A DNA stretch of 64,000 nucleotides from Glycomyces sambucus (GCF_900102815.1 NZ_FNGF01000005.1:248001-312000); one strand, 5' to 3'; shown: positions 18,854 to 29,567, counted from the first letter of the stretch. A program made the numbers and translations. The notes: generated by a model from the sequence alone, not told the origin.

Positions 18854-18958
18854 CCGCGGCACCGACCCCGCTCCACCCCGGCTCACCCTGCCCCCTCGCC
18901 CCGACATCTTCGGTCTACCGTGGCGAGCCCGCCGGCCACCCCGTTGAAAGCTCAGTAA

Positions 18959-19696
18959 ATGACCAGCGCCGCATACGAAGACGAGCCCGGCCCGACAGTC
19001 TCGGTTGAAGCCGGCGGCCCGGCGACGGACGGCCACATCCCGGCCGCATCGGCCCGCCCCGAGTCGCAGCCGACGATGTACCCGCATGCGCCGGCAAGCC
19101 ACCCACCGGGCCCTTGGGCCCCGTCGAGCCCCTTGGCCGGTACGGGAACCTGGGGCACCCCTGTCGCCCACGGCATTCCGACTCCGCCGCAGCGTTACCG
19201 CGCCAAGGACTGCCCGCACTTCGTGCCCTTCGGCGACCTGCGGTCGCGGTACCGGATCACCGAGGCCCTGCGCCCTGCCGTGAGCGTCCTCTACCTCGTC
19301 GGCACGATGCAGTACCTCGCCCCGCTGATCAGCCTCGCCCTGGACGAGCCCGACGCAGGCGGCTGGTTCGCCGCTGCCGTCATCACGCTCATCCTCATGC
19401 CGTTCAACCTCGTCGGGGTCCGCGAAGCGCACCGCTCCTCGAAGCGGCTCCACCGGCCCTCCGTGGTCGCACTGGTGGTGAGCCTGCTCGGCCATGCGGT
19501 CATCCTGTTGTTCTCGGTCCAGTCCGTCGTGTACGGGATGCCGTTGGCCGCGGTGTGCGCGCTGGCCACCCTGTACCAGGCCGTCGACCTCGTCGCCGCG
19601 ACTGCAACGCTGCCGCGCCGTGCGGCCTGCCGCAGCCTGCCAGCCGTCATCCCCGCCATGCGGAAGCGAGTGGCGACGCCGCCCGCTCTCGGCTAG
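18959..19696 (+). CDS. C-x-H module membrane protein 3
   Basis: 245 residues with a Pro/Gly-rich disordered N-terminus (1-80), then Cys85-Pro-His87, hydrophobic segments, Leu-His165-Arg-Pro and Cys224. Cys-to-His distance is 80 residues, against 82, 81 and 81 in the other module copies. Third in the tandem set and the last gene of the strand; it is only four bases from the stop of the convergent DUF1963-like gene. GAAAGC precedes the start, as GAAAGC also does for protein 2. Confidence 0.75.
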   Translation: MTSAAYEDEPGPTVSVEAGGPATDGHIPAASARPESQPTMYPHAPASHPPGPWAPSSPLAGTGTWGTPVAHGIPTPPQRYRAKDCPHFVPFGDLRSRYRITEALRPAVSVLYLVGTMQYLAPLISLALDEPDAGGWFAAAVITLILMPFNLVGVREAHRSSKRLHRPSVVALVVSLLGHAVILLFSVQSVVYGMPLAAVCALATLYQAVDLVAATATLPRRAACRSLPAVIPAMRKRVATPPALG

Positions 19697-19700
19697 GGCC

Positions 19701-20687
19701 TCAGAACATCTCGGTCCGGTTGGGGTGGTCTTCGGAGGCGGGGCAGTAGTAGAGCTGGAGGGTGTAGCCGCGGCCGATGACGATGTCGACCGGGTCGGCG
19801 AACTCCCATTCGGTGCCGGCCTCCTCGACCGGGCGCCAGCTGGTGGTGCCGCCGTCGAACTCGCCTGTCGCCGTGGTGAAGAGCGGGAGCTGCCGCTCGC
19901 CGCATTCGCAGCGGATCGGGTACGGGTCGATGATGCCCCAGGTACCGCCGTATCCGGTGGTCTTCATTCCCGGTGCCGATGAGGTGCCCCAGTGGTAGGC
20001 GGTGCCATCGCCGATCTGCTCACTCCAGGCCCGGATCGCCTCGGCGAGGTCGGCCGGGAGGTCGGCGGTGAGCGGGTACTCGGTGACGGTCTCCGGGTGC
20101 AGCACGCACTGCCTCGGCACGTAGTTCCCGTTGCAGACCAGCGGCACCGGCGGGTCGGCCAGGACCGGGCCGACCTGTTCTGTTCTCCGCCAACGCAACT
20201 GAAGGGCGGGGTTGTACGGCGTCTCGATGTCGGGGTGGTCGCGCGGGCACCAGAGGACCTGGAGGAGGTCGTACCGGTCCGCCCAGGGCAGGTGCGGCAC
20301 GTCGCGGTAGTACAACTGCGCCAACGGGATCAGGGGCGGCGGTGCCCCGTCGTCCTCGGCGGTGAACCGGGCTTCGAGTTCGTCGGCACGCCGCCGCTCG
20401 ACGCCCCAGTCGAGGCCGCCCTCCCCTTCGCGCCGGTCCCGGTCGTCGAGGTAGTCACGCCAGGCGAGCACGTACGCGTACGGCTCGTCGCTCAGGTCTT
20501 CATGCTCCAGACCGCAAGTGGGCCAGGCCTCGTCGGCCGGCCACAGCAGCGGCCCGCCGATCGAACCGTCCTTGACCCCGGGCTCGCCGCGGCGCGGGTG
20601 GAGGCGGACCGCCGGGCGGCCGTGCGCCGCCAGCTCGGGGAACAGGGCGAGGAGGTCGTACGGCCGCGGCGGCGTGGTCCTGGTCAT
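19701..20687 (-). CDS. DUF1963/YwqG-like protein
   Basis: 328 residues, soluble. The N-terminal part DGSIGGPLLWPADEAWP and the following PLIPLAQL and LQVLWCPRDH resemble the GG-P-x-WP and LAQ-I/L core of DUF1963 (YwqG-like) proteins. A late CECGERQLPLF has a paired Cys. Function is not established for these proteins. The ATG overlaps the stop of the pentapeptide-repeat gene (ATGA, 20684-20687), so the pair is translationally coupled and probably works together. Assignment to the family is by motif memory, not by alignment. Confidence 0.65.
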   Translation of the reverse strand: MTRTTPPRPYDLLALFPELAAHGRPAVRLHPRRGEPGVKDGSIGGPLLWPADEAWPTCGLEHEDLSDEPYAYVLAWRDYLDDRDRREGEGGLDWGVERRRADELEARFTAEDDGAPPPLIPLAQLYYRDVPHLPWADRYDLLQVLWCPRDHPDIETPYNPALQLRWRRTEQVGPVLADPPVPLVCNGNYVPRQCVLHPETVTEYPLTADLPADLAEAIRAWSEQIGDGTAYHWGTSSAPGMKTTGYGGTWGIIDPYPIRCECGERQLPLFTTATGEFDGGTTSWRPVEEAGTEWEFADPVDIVIGRGYTLQLYYCPASEDHPNRTEMF

Positions 20688-21856
20688 CGCTGCGGTTCGC
20701 CCGCAGGGAGTCTGACGGAGTCGGGCCCGTCCGCGAGGTCGAAGACCGGCGGGTGCGACCAGTCGGCGACGCGGGAGAAGTCCAGGGTCGCGGCGCTGAT
20801 GTCGGGGCGGTCGAACACGACCGCGGTGCCGGTGAAGCTGGCGCCGCTGAAGTCGAGGACCGGTTTGGCACCCACCACCGGCGAGGCGCAGACGGTCCGC
20901 GAGAAGTGGACCTGGCCGCCCGCGAAGACCGTTCCGTCGAAGGACACGTCGCTGGTGAAGTGCGCGGAGGAGAAGTCGAGCGTGCCCGCCGCGATCATCG
21001 TCTCCGAGAGCAGGACCGGTGCGGCGAAACGGGTCTCGGCGAAGCGCAGCCGCGCGCCGAGGAACCGGGCCCGGTTGAAGTCCACCGGGCCCTCGAACCG
21101 GACCCGCGAGAAGTCGATCGTGCCCGCGGTGAACCGGCCGAACGCGAACGAGACCCGGCCCAGGAACAGGGCGTCGTTGAGGTTGCCGCCGTCCAGGTTC
21201 ACGCCGGTGAAGTCGAAGTCGTGCTGGTGCCAGGTCCGGCCCGGCACCGGGTCGCGGCGCAGGCGCCCGCCGACCACGTTGATGACCGAGTGCCGGATCA
21301 GCCGCTCCTCCAGGACCGGCCGGAACCGCCGCGGATTGTTCGCTGCCTCCCGCTCGTGGCGGAACGGCGGCGCCTCGTACGGCATCCGCACGTACGCGCA
21401 GAGGACGTTGATGCAGGTCTGGCGGCCCGCGTCCCAGTCGTCGGCGAGCGCCGCCATCGCATATACCCCGGCGAGGCGGTTCGCGGCGCGCTGCGAGGAG
21501 AGCTGCTCGGCCGCGGAGGCGAAGCGCTCGTTGAAGAGCTTCGTGGCCTCCCGGATCTCGGTCGCCTCGGTGACCCGCTGCTTGCGGTAGGCCACGGTGA
21601 GGGCGATGACGCCGCCGATGCCCGCGATGGCGTACAGCGACAGGCGGATCACCTCGAGCGTGGTGCGGTCGTCGGGGTCGGGGCTCAGCGGCGAGGTCTG
21701 GTCGCTGGTGAGCAGCCACAGCAGGCCCGACAGCATGAGGGAGGCGACCGCGACCATGACCAGCACGTGCAGCGACAGAGGAAAGGTGGGGCGCTCGCCG
21801 CCGCCGCGTTTCAGCACGGTGCGGAAGGCGCTCAGGGGTTCACGAGGGCTCGACAC
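20684..21856 (-). CDS. Membrane-anchored pentapeptide-repeat protein
   Basis: 390 residues. Two membrane helices near the N-terminus (about 28-50 and 70-90) are followed by a helical linker (KLFNERFASAAEQLSS) and a long C-terminal run of A(D/N)LXX-type pentapeptides with Phe in the central position (DFTGVNLDGGNLNDALF, FDFNRARFLGARLRFAETRF) from about residue 185 to 375. Such runs fold as a right-handed quadrilateral beta-helix. It has the layout of pentapeptide proteins often described as ion-channel-like or hypothetical. GTG start at 21856. Coupled to the DUF1963-like gene. Confidence 0.8.
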   Translation of the reverse strand: MSSPREPLSAFRTVLKRGGGERPTFPLSLHVLVMVAVASLMLSGLLWLLTSDQTSPLSPDPDDRTTLEVIRLSLYAIAGIGGVIALTVAYRKQRVTEATEIREATKLFNERFASAAEQLSSQRAANRLAGVYAMAALADDWDAGRQTCINVLCAYVRMPYEAPPFRHEREAANNPRRFRPVLEERLIRHSVINVVGGRLRRDPVPGRTWHQHDFDFTGVNLDGGNLNDALFLGRVSFAFGRFTAGTIDFSRVRFEGPVDFNRARFLGARLRFAETRFAAPVLLSETMIAAGTLDFSSAHFTSDVSFDGTVFAGGQVHFSRTVCASPVVGAKPVLDFSGASFTGTAVVFDRPDISAATLDFSRVADWSHPPVFDLADGPDSVRLPAGEPQR

Positions 21857-21903
21857 CGTTCGGTTGTACCAGACGCATGCGACATTTCACCTCCGCGAAG
21901 GCG

Positions 21904-22188
21904 TCACCCCGCCTCGACCACGCCCCTGCCGACTGCGCCACATCCGGCCACGCCCCGTCCGACCGTGCCTCTTGCACCCGAGCCCGTCCGACCAGGCCGC
22001 CGACTGCGCCGTTGTCAACCGTGCCGTTGCCAACCGCCGCGTCTCATCCGGCCATGCCCCGGCCGACCATGTCCTCTCCACCTCTGCCCTTTCCGCCCAT
22101 GCCCTTTCCGACCATGTCCCTGCCGACGGTCTCGCTTCCAACCCTGTCGCTCCCAACCCCGTCTCCGTCGACCGTGCTCCTGCCGAAC
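21904..22188. repeat. Degenerate 15-bp minisatellite, 19 units
   Basis: The stretch divides into nineteen 15-base units without slippage, for example ATGCCCTTTCCGACC (22099), ATGTCCCTGCCGACG (22114) and CTGTCGCTCCCAACC (22144). Units share an (A/C)(T/C)G(T/C)C start and a CC(G/A)AC end. Because 15 is a multiple of 3, the part inside the GlxA-type gene encodes VGxxx pentapeptides; the remainder lies in the gap to the pentapeptide-repeat gene. Confidence 0.75.
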
Positions 22189-23120
22189 GCGCGCCGGTAC
22201 GCGGCCGGCGTGGTGCCCAGCCGGTCGCGGAACCGCCTGCGCAGGTTGAGAGCCGAGGACAGACCGACCCGCGCGGCTATGCCTTCCACCGGCAGGTCGG
22301 TGTCCTCCAGGAGGGCCTGCGCGGCCGAGATCCGCTGCGACAGCAGCCATTGGCCCGGACTCGTCCCGAGCTGGTCGTCGAACCGCCGCGCGAGCGTTCG
22401 CGGCGAGACCCGGCCGCGTTCAGCCAGGTCGTCGACCGTGAGCGGCAGGTGCAGGTGCTCGGCAGCCCATTCCAGCAGGGCCGCAAGCGATTCAGACGCC
22501 TCCTCGACAGGCTCGACCGCGTACTGCCGCTGCCCGCCCTCGCGGTGCGGCGGCATGACCATGTGCCGGGCGATCTTCGACGCCAGCGCCGCACCGTGGT
22601 CGGACCGCACGAGGTGCAGGCACAGGTCGATCCCGGCGGCGGTCCCGGCGCTCGTGGCGATGTCGCCGAGGTCCACATAGAGCGCGTCGGCGTCCACCTC
22701 GACGCCCGGGTACCGGGCCGCGAGCTCCGCCGCGTACCGCCAGTGCGTGGTCGCCCGCCGCCCTTCCAGCAGGCCCGCCTCGGCGAGCAGGAACGCGCCC
22801 GTGCAGATCGCGACGAGCCGGGCCCCGCGGGCGTGCGCGGCCCGAATCTCCTTGAGCACCAGCGGGCTCGCGGGCATGTCTTTCTGCGACCAGGCCGGGA
22901 TCACGACCGTGTCCGCGCCGGTGAGCGCGTCCAGACCCGTGGTCACCGACAGGGCGCATCCGGTTTTGGTCGGGACGATCCCCGGCCGCTCGGTGCACAC
23001 CGTGAACTCGTACCGGCTCGGCAGGTGCGGCCGGTCCAGCCCGAACACCTCCGCGACGCTGGCCAGCTCGAACTCGGCCTGCGGCGGCTGCACGAGCGCG
23101 ACGACCCGGTGAAGTCCCAT
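22044..23120 (-). CDS. GlxA-type transcriptional regulator (DJ-1/PfpI plus AraC domains)
   Basis: 358 residues. An N-terminal DJ-1/PfpI-like domain (about 5-170, with AICTGAFLLAEAGLL around the nucleophile-elbow Cys) is followed by an AraC/XylS double helix-turn-helix (about 225-320; RRFRDRLGTTPAAYRRAF is the classic second helix pair). The ATG at 23120 faces a cupin gene read in the other direction, 70 bases away, which is the obvious candidate target. The last ~45 residues are VGxxx pentapeptides encoded by a 15-bp minisatellite and end at an arbitrary stop inside it, an unusual tail for this family. Confidence 0.9.
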   Translation of the reverse strand: MGLHRVVALVQPPQAEFELASVAEVFGLDRPHLPSRYEFTVCTERPGIVPTKTGCALSVTTGLDALTGADTVVIPAWSQKDMPASPLVLKEIRAAHARGARLVAICTGAFLLAEAGLLEGRRATTHWRYAAELAARYPGVEVDADALYVDLGDIATSAGTAAGIDLCLHLVRSDHGAALASKIARHMVMPPHREGGQRQYAVEPVEEASESLAALLEWAAEHLHLPLTVDDLAERGRVSPRTLARRFDDQLGTSPGQWLLSQRISAAQALLEDTDLPVEGIAARVGLSSALNLRRRFRDRLGTTPAAYRRAFGRSTVDGDGVGSDRVGSETVGRDMVGKGMGGKGRGGEDMVGRGMAG

Positions 23121-23190
23121 GGCACGAAAGTACCCCAAGATGTCGAACCTGTCACTGGCACGGCGCCGCCCCACCCGGCAGGATCGAAGC

Positions 23191-23526
23191 ATGAACGGGA
23201 CCGTGAGCAAGGCGCGCAACGACATCCAGGCCGTCCAGGTCGACGCGGTCAAACCCGTCGAGGTCGCCCCGGGCGTGATCCGGCGCCGCCTGCCCGGCGC
23301 GGGCCCCTCGGACGGCTGGCTCTACGACCTCGTCCCCGGCATCGCCTGGCCCGAATCCGACCTGCACGCGGGCCTGGCCCGCTGCTACTACGTGCTCTTC
23401 GGCGAGATCGCCGACGGCGACCGCCTGCTCGGCCCCGGCAGCTACCTGGTCATCGACCCCGACGACGTCTTCCACCCCGCCACCGATACCGGGGCCCGCC
23501 TCCTCGGCGTCACCCTCCCCGGCTGA
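23191..23526 (+). CDS. Small cupin-like protein
   Basis: 111 residues predicted to be mostly beta strands, with GDRLLGPGSYLVIDPDDVFHPATDTGARLLGVTLPG resembling the second cupin motif (Gly-Pro-Gly turn, one His). Metal ligands of the first motif are not evident, so it may be a non-metal cupin. ATG 23191 follows AGGATCG. Divergent from the GlxA-type regulator with a short shared spacer, so probably its target. Confidence 0.6.
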   Translation: MNGTVSKARNDIQAVQVDAVKPVEVAPGVIRRRLPGAGPSDGWLYDLVPGIAWPESDLHAGLARCYYVLFGEIADGDRLLGPGSYLVIDPDDVFHPATDTGARLLGVTLPG

Positions 23527-23667
23527 ACCGGAGCGGGCCCGGCGAGCACCTCGTTGAGCTGCTCGACCCCCTGGGCCACTTCGACCCCCTAGGCCACCGC
23601 GACCCCGGGCCATGGAGTCGCGGCCGGAACCGGCCTGGGCGTCGGCCCCGGTTCGTATGCTCAGGGC

Positions 23668-23958
23668 ATGGAACTGGAGTTCACCGGCGAGATCTGGCAC
23701 TGGCGCGGCCCCGCACCCTGGTACTTCGTGACCGTCCCCGAGGCGGGCTGCCGTGAACTCGCGGCAGCGTCCTCGGTCGTCAGCTACGGGTGGGGGATGG
23801 TCCCGGTGACCGCCCGGATCGGGGACGTCTCCTGGGCCACCTCCCTGTGGCCCAAGGACGGCGGCTACATCGTGCCCCTGAAGGCCGACGTGCGCAGGCG
23901 CATCGGCGGTCTCGACGAAGGCGACGAGGTCACCGTCCGACTCTCGGTCGACCTCTGA
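23668..23958 (+). CDS. DUF1905 domain protein
   Basis: 96 residues matching DUF1905: a single small beta-barrel opening with EFTGEIWHWRGPAPWYFVTVP and ending in GDEVTVRLSVDL. Function of the family is not established; DUF1905 often accompanies YdeI-type proteins. AGGGC precedes the ATG. It is the last gene before a 700-base non-coding stretch. Confidence 0.82.
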   Translation: MELEFTGEIWHWRGPAPWYFVTVPEAGCRELAAASSVVSYGWGMVPVTARIGDVSWATSLWPKDGGYIVPLKADVRRRIGGLDEGDEVTVRLSVDL

Positions 23959-23963
23959 CGGTC

Positions 23964-24081
23964 GACCTCTGAGCCTCGGTCGGTGGTTCGTGCGGGCGGC
24001 CGACCCCTGAGCCTGAGTCGGTGATGGTTCGTGCGGGCGGCTGACCTCTGAGTCTGGGGCGGTGGGGTTCGTGCGGGCGGT
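23964..24081. repeat. Three ~40-bp imperfect direct repeats
   Basis: Units at 23964-24001, 24002-24042 and 24043-24081 share GACC(T/C)CTGAG, a G/T-rich middle and GGTTCGTGCGGGCGG. The first unit begins eight bases after the DUF1905 stop. The 706-base gap up to leuA holds these repeats, then a DnaA-box-like element (24241-24353) and a hairpin (24372-24408); no convincing gene is seen there. Confidence 0.7.
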
Positions 24082-24240
24082 CGGCCTCGTCAGGCCGGCC
24101 GCCCGCGTGTGCTCCGCGCGGAGCGGGTGTGTCGACGGGGACCCGAGCGCGGGAGGCTTCCGCGCCGATCGGGCCTCGGTATGGAGCGACGTTTCGCGAA
24201 TCCCCTTGATGTCGCCGCCATCCCGCCGACAGCGGATGAC

Positions 24241-24353
24241 GTTTTTGCTATCCACTACAACAGAACGGGTAGTGGAATGGCGAATGCGAAGTTCCTACTT
24301 GTGGATAACTCTGTGCACATTCCTGTGTGTGCAGGTCACGGGCCTGTGGATAA
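24241..24353. repeat. DnaA-box-like dispersed element, copy A
   Basis: Contains GTTTTTGCTA (24241), TGTGGATAACTCTGTG (24300-24315), GCAGGTCA (24331-24338) and TGTGGATAA (24345-24353). TGTGGATAA is the complement of the classical DnaA box TTATCCACA. The same four blocks recur at 43875-43986 with spacings identical or off by one base. An extra 8-bp dyad TCCACTAC/GTAGTGGA (24251-24276) is seen only here. Confidence 0.6.
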
Positions 24354-24371
24354 GTCCGCGGTACCGAGACG

Positions 24372-24408
24372 CCGCTGGGGCGGGCCGCATCGCGGCCCGC
24401 CCCAGCGG
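24372..24408 (-). terminator. Hairpin downstream of leuA
   Basis: Perfect 17-bp stem (24372-24388 with 24392-24408) and a 3-base loop, about 250 bases past the leuA stop on the minus strand. It could also end transcription from the plus strand. Confidence 0.6.
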
Positions 24409-24664
24409 ATTCGTGCACTCGTTCGGTCGCTGCCGCGGTCCGGTCCCCATGGTCTCGGGTACCGGTCCGGCGCCCGCCTCGTGGGCGGCGCCTTGTGGTG
24501 CGGCTCGGCGGTCGGTTCTTCGACCGTCTTCCGCGACCGTCCTTCTCGAACGTGCTCGGCGACCTTGCCGGAGCGGGCTCCGGCGACGACATGATGAGGA
24601 CTGCCCTGCCCCGCAAACGGTCCGGCGATCGGCCAGCCGCCCGCGGGCCCGGCGGCCCGTGCGG

Positions 24665-26626
<1,962 letters not shown>

Positions 26627-27205
26627 CTACGGGTTGATGAGGAGGTCGTCGACGCCGAGGCGCGCGCGGGTCTTCCGGTCCGGGCCCGCCACCGACTCCG
26701 GCAGCGCGGCCGGGTCGCCGGGGACGCCGATCGCCGCGACCACGGTCGGGACCAGCGGCGCGGCCAGGTCGAACTCCGCGGCCAGCGCCGCGGCGTCGAA
26801 GCCGCCCATCTGGCGGACCGTGAGCCCCTCGGCCGCGGCCTGGAACGTGAGGTGCGCCATAGCCTGCCCGAGGTCGTAGGCGGCGTGCGCGAGCGGGCCC
26901 TTCGCGTTCGCGTCGGTGCGGACGCCGACGAGGAGCGCCGACGCGTGCCCCGCCCAGTCGCGGTTGCCCGCGTTCAGGCAGTCGAGGACCCGCTTGAACT
27001 CGCCGGTGTCGCGCTTGGCGAGCAGGAACCGCCACGGCTGCGTGTTGCCCGCGCTCGGCGCCCAGCGGGCGGCCTCCAGGAGCGCCGCGATCTGGGCGTC
27101 GTCGAGGTCGTGGCCGGGGGCGAACGCCCGCGTGGAGTGGCGTGAGGCCAGCAGCGGGTGGATCGGGACCGCGGTCGCGGCGTGGCGGTCGATGGGTGCG
27201 TTCAT
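26627..27205 (-). CDS. Nitroreductase family protein
   Basis: A 192-residue FMN-dependent reductase, cytosolic, normally dimeric. Motifs: RHSTRAF near residue 22 (FMN phosphate contact), EAARWAPSAGNTQPWRF around 44-60, and GQAMAHLTFQAAAEGL near 120. ATG 27205 has AAGGAG five bases ahead; longer frames lack a binding site. Physiological substrate cannot be inferred. It lies upstream of the leuA promoter on the same strand and downstream of a lipoprotein gene, with no obvious link to either. Confidence 0.9.
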   Translation of the reverse strand: MNAPIDRHAATAVPIHPLLASRHSTRAFAPGHDLDDAQIAALLEAARWAPSAGNTQPWRFLLAKRDTGEFKRVLDCLNAGNRDWAGHASALLVGVRTDANAKGPLAHAAYDLGQAMAHLTFQAAAEGLTVRQMGGFDAAALAAEFDLAAPLVPTVVAAIGVPGDPAALPESVAGPDRKTRARLGVDDLLINP

Positions 27206-27341
27206 GCGCGCTCCTTCAGTGGCAGCGGAGCCCGCGCGGGGCCCTCGCTGGGGCCGCCGGTCCGGGCGGGTCGGCGTCGTCGCCACCGTTCATGGTGCCA
27301 CGGTCGGGGACCGAAACCGCACGTCCTGTCGCTTTCCTTAC

Positions 27342-28172
27342 TCATCCGGTCCCCTGCGCAGGTGACGCCGACGGGGTCTCCGAAGGCGTCCCTGAAGGCG
27401 TTCCGGACGGGCTCGGCGACGGCGTCGCCGAGGGCGCACCGGAGGGCGTCGCGGACGAGTCTGGTGTCGCGGACGGGCCCGGCGTCGGGGTCGGTGCCGG
27501 AGGGGCCTTGGCGCCCAACGGCTCCGCGTCGGCCACCTCGCCCGGCAGCTCCACCGTCGCGGCCGCCGCCGCGGGCTCCCCCGCCAACTTCAGCGTCCCG
27601 AAGTCGCCGCTCTCCACCGACAGGATCGTGCCCGCCTGGTCCAGGCACCACTCGCCCGCCGGCATCGGCGTGTCGACCACCACCGTGTTCGGTGTCAGCG
27701 TGAAGCAGTCGCCCTCCTGCGACACCGAGAACGGGATGTGGCGGTCGAGGAGCTGCGGCAGCCACTCGATGAACGGGCGCTGCACATGCGGGTCGAGCTC
27801 GCGCGGGATCTCGCCGGTGATCCCGGCGATCTTCACGCACCGGCCCGACGCGCACTGGAAGAACCCGCCGGTCGTCCACGCCACCGACACGTCGACCGTC
27901 CCCCCGAGCGCCCAGTGCGGCACGTCCACCCGCCACGTCCCGTCCTCGGCCGCCCACACCGTGACCGTCCCGCCCTCCGACCACTCGTACTCGGCCGTGA
28001 AGCTCGCGTCGAGCGCCCTGGTGACCCGCCCGATCAGCGTCGCCTGGGCGCTGTGCCGGCGCGGCGCCTCCTCCGGCTCGTCCTCCGCCGTCGCGGTCCC
28101 GCAGCCCGCCAGCCCCATCAGCCCCGCGACCGTGAGCGCGGCCACTGTCCGCTTCGTCCATCTCGTTCCCAC
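27342..28172 (-). CDS. Lipoprotein with Pro/Ser/Thr-rich tail
   Basis: 276 residues from GTG 28172. Signal peptide with lipobox (VAALTVAGLMGLAGC), so it is lipid-anchored outside the membrane. The body (about 35-215) looks like the LolA/LppX-type fold of cell-envelope lipoproteins: repeated beta strands (SFTAEYEWSEGGTVTVWAAEDG, GGFFQCASGRCVKI). Cys pairs may be disulfides. The last ~45 residues are TPSPSPSG-type repeats, an extended low-complexity stalk. A GTG at 28217 would give a longer N-terminus but a poorer signal. Family assignment is tentative. Confidence 0.75.
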   Translation of the reverse strand: MGTRWTKRTVAALTVAGLMGLAGCGTATAEDEPEEAPRRHSAQATLIGRVTRALDASFTAEYEWSEGGTVTVWAAEDGTWRVDVPHWALGGTVDVSVAWTTGGFFQCASGRCVKIAGITGEIPRELDPHVQRPFIEWLPQLLDRHIPFSVSQEGDCFTLTPNTVVVDTPMPAGEWCLDQAGTILSVESGDFGTLKLAGEPAAAAATVELPGEVADAEPLGAKAPPAPTPTPGPSATPDSSATPSGAPSATPSPSPSGTPSGTPSETPSASPAQGTG

Positions 28173-28301
28173 CGGCCGATTCTCTGTCCCGGCACCCGGA
28201 ACGACCTGGCGACACACCGGTACGCGCAGCTAAGGTGACATGGCCGCCCTCCGGGGACGGCCCCGAATGTCACGCGAGACATGAGCGAGTGAGGTGAAAC
28301 C

Positions 28302-29567
28302 GTGGCGCTAGTCGTGCAGAAGTACGGCGGTTCATCGGTCGAGAATGCCGAGCGCGTCAAGCGCGTCGCCGAGCGAGTGGTCGCGACGCGAAAGCGGGGC
28401 GACGACGTCGTGGTCGTCGTCTCCGCCATGGGCGACACCACCGACGAGCTGCTCGACCTCGCGGCCCAGGTCTCCCCCGTGCCCGAGCCCCGCGAGCTCG
28501 ACATGCTGCTCACCGCCGGCGAGCGCATCTCCATGGCGCTCCTCGCCATGGCCATCAACAACCTCGGCTTCCAGGCCCGGTCCTTCACCGGCTCCCAGGC
28601 CGGCATGATCACCACCGCCGCGCACGGCGTGGCCCGCATCATCGACGTCACGCCCGGGCGCATCCGCTCCTCGCTCGACGAGGGGTTCATCACGATCGTC
28701 GCCGGGTTCCAGGGCGTCAGCCAGGACACCAAGGACATCACCACCCTCGGCCGCGGCGGCTCCGACACCACCGCCGTCGCCCTCGCCGCCGCCCTCGAGG
28801 CGGACGTGTGCGAGATCTACACCGACGTCGACGGCGTCTACACCGCCGATCCCCGCATCGTCCCGAACGCGAAGCGGCTCGACACCATCACGTTCGAGGA
28901 GATGCTGGAGATGGCCGCCTCCGGCGCCAAGATCCTGCACCTGCGCTCAGTGGAGTACGCCCGCCGTTACGGGCTCCCGCTGCACGTCCGCTCGTCGTAC
29001 TCGACCAAGACCGGCACGATGGTGTCGGGTTACATGGAGGAGCTGCCCGTGGAGCAAGCACTCATCAGCGGCGTCGCGCACGACCGCTCCGAAGCGAAGA
29101 TCACCGTCACGCGCGTGCCCGACAAGCCCGGCGCCGCGGCCTCGATCTTCCAGGTCATCGCCGACGCCGAGATCGACATCGACATGATCGTCCAGAACGT
29201 GTCGACCGCCGGCAACGGCCACACCGACATCTCCTTCACCCTCCCCAAGGAGTCCGGGCCCAAGGGCACCGAGGCGCTCAAGAAGCACCAGGGCGCCATC
29301 GGGTTCGAGAAGCTCATCTACGACGAGAACATCGGCAAGGTGTCCCTCATCGGCGCCGGGATGCGCTCGCACCCCGGCGTCACCGCGAACTTCTGCCAGG
29401 CGCTCGCCGACTCGGGCGTGAACATCGAGATCATCTCCACCTCGGAGATCCGCATCTCGGTGGTGTGCCGCGACACCGACCTCGACGCGGCGGTGCGGGC
29501 CGTGCACGACAAGTTCGAGCTCGGCGGCGACGAGGCGGCCGTCGTCTACGCGGGGACGGGGCGGTAG
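28302..29567 (+). CDS. lysC: Aspartokinase
   Basis: Phosphorylates aspartate, first step to lysine, threonine, methionine and diaminopimelate. 421 residues, the standard alpha-chain length in actinobacteria. Kinase domain starts [44 protein letters not shown] and [13 protein letters not shown] are the catalytic and Asp-binding motifs. C-terminal half has two ACT domains (about 265-421) for Lys/Thr feedback. GTG 28302 follows GAGGTGAAACC. asd begins two bases after the stop, forming the usual ask-asd operon. A second start inside the gene gives the beta chain. Confidence 0.97.
   Translation: MALVVQKYGGSSVENAERVKRVAERVVATRKRGDDVVVVVSAMGDTTDELLDLAAQVSPVPEPRELDMLLTAGERISMALLAMAINNLGFQARSFTGSQAGMITTAAHGVARIIDVTPGRIRSSLDEGFITIVAGFQGVSQDTKDITTLGRGGSDTTAVALAAALEADVCEIYTDVDGVYTADPRIVPNAKRLDTITFEEMLEMAASGAKILHLRSVEYARRYGLPLHVRSSYSTKTGTMVSGYMEELPVEQALISGVAHDRSEAKITVTRVPDKPGAAASIFQVIADAEIDIDMIVQNVSTAGNGHTDISFTLPKESGPKGTEALKKHQGAIGFEKLIYDENIGKVSLIGAGMRSHPGVTANFCQALADSGVNIEIISTSEIRISVVCRDTDLDAAVRAVHDKFELGGDEAAVVYAGTGR
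29036..29567 (+). other. lysC: Internal start producing aspartokinase beta chain
   Basis: GGAGGAG (29036-29042) sits six bases before an in-frame GTG at 29049, giving a 172-residue product with both ACT domains. Corynebacterial and Bacillus LysC are made as alpha2beta2 from exactly such internal starts, and the length agrees. Known for the family; here inferred from sequence. Confidence 0.75.

Noticed and set aside
13079-19696. ABC exporter locus as a lanthipeptide or lasso-peptide cluster
   Set aside because: No precursor, cyclase, dehydratase or protease genes were found and neither exporter half has a C39 domain.
24109-24594. Possible 160-residue ORF in the gap before leuA
   Set aside because: It runs through the DnaA-box-like element and the leuA hairpin, has no ribosome binding site and no domain; the frame is likely chance.
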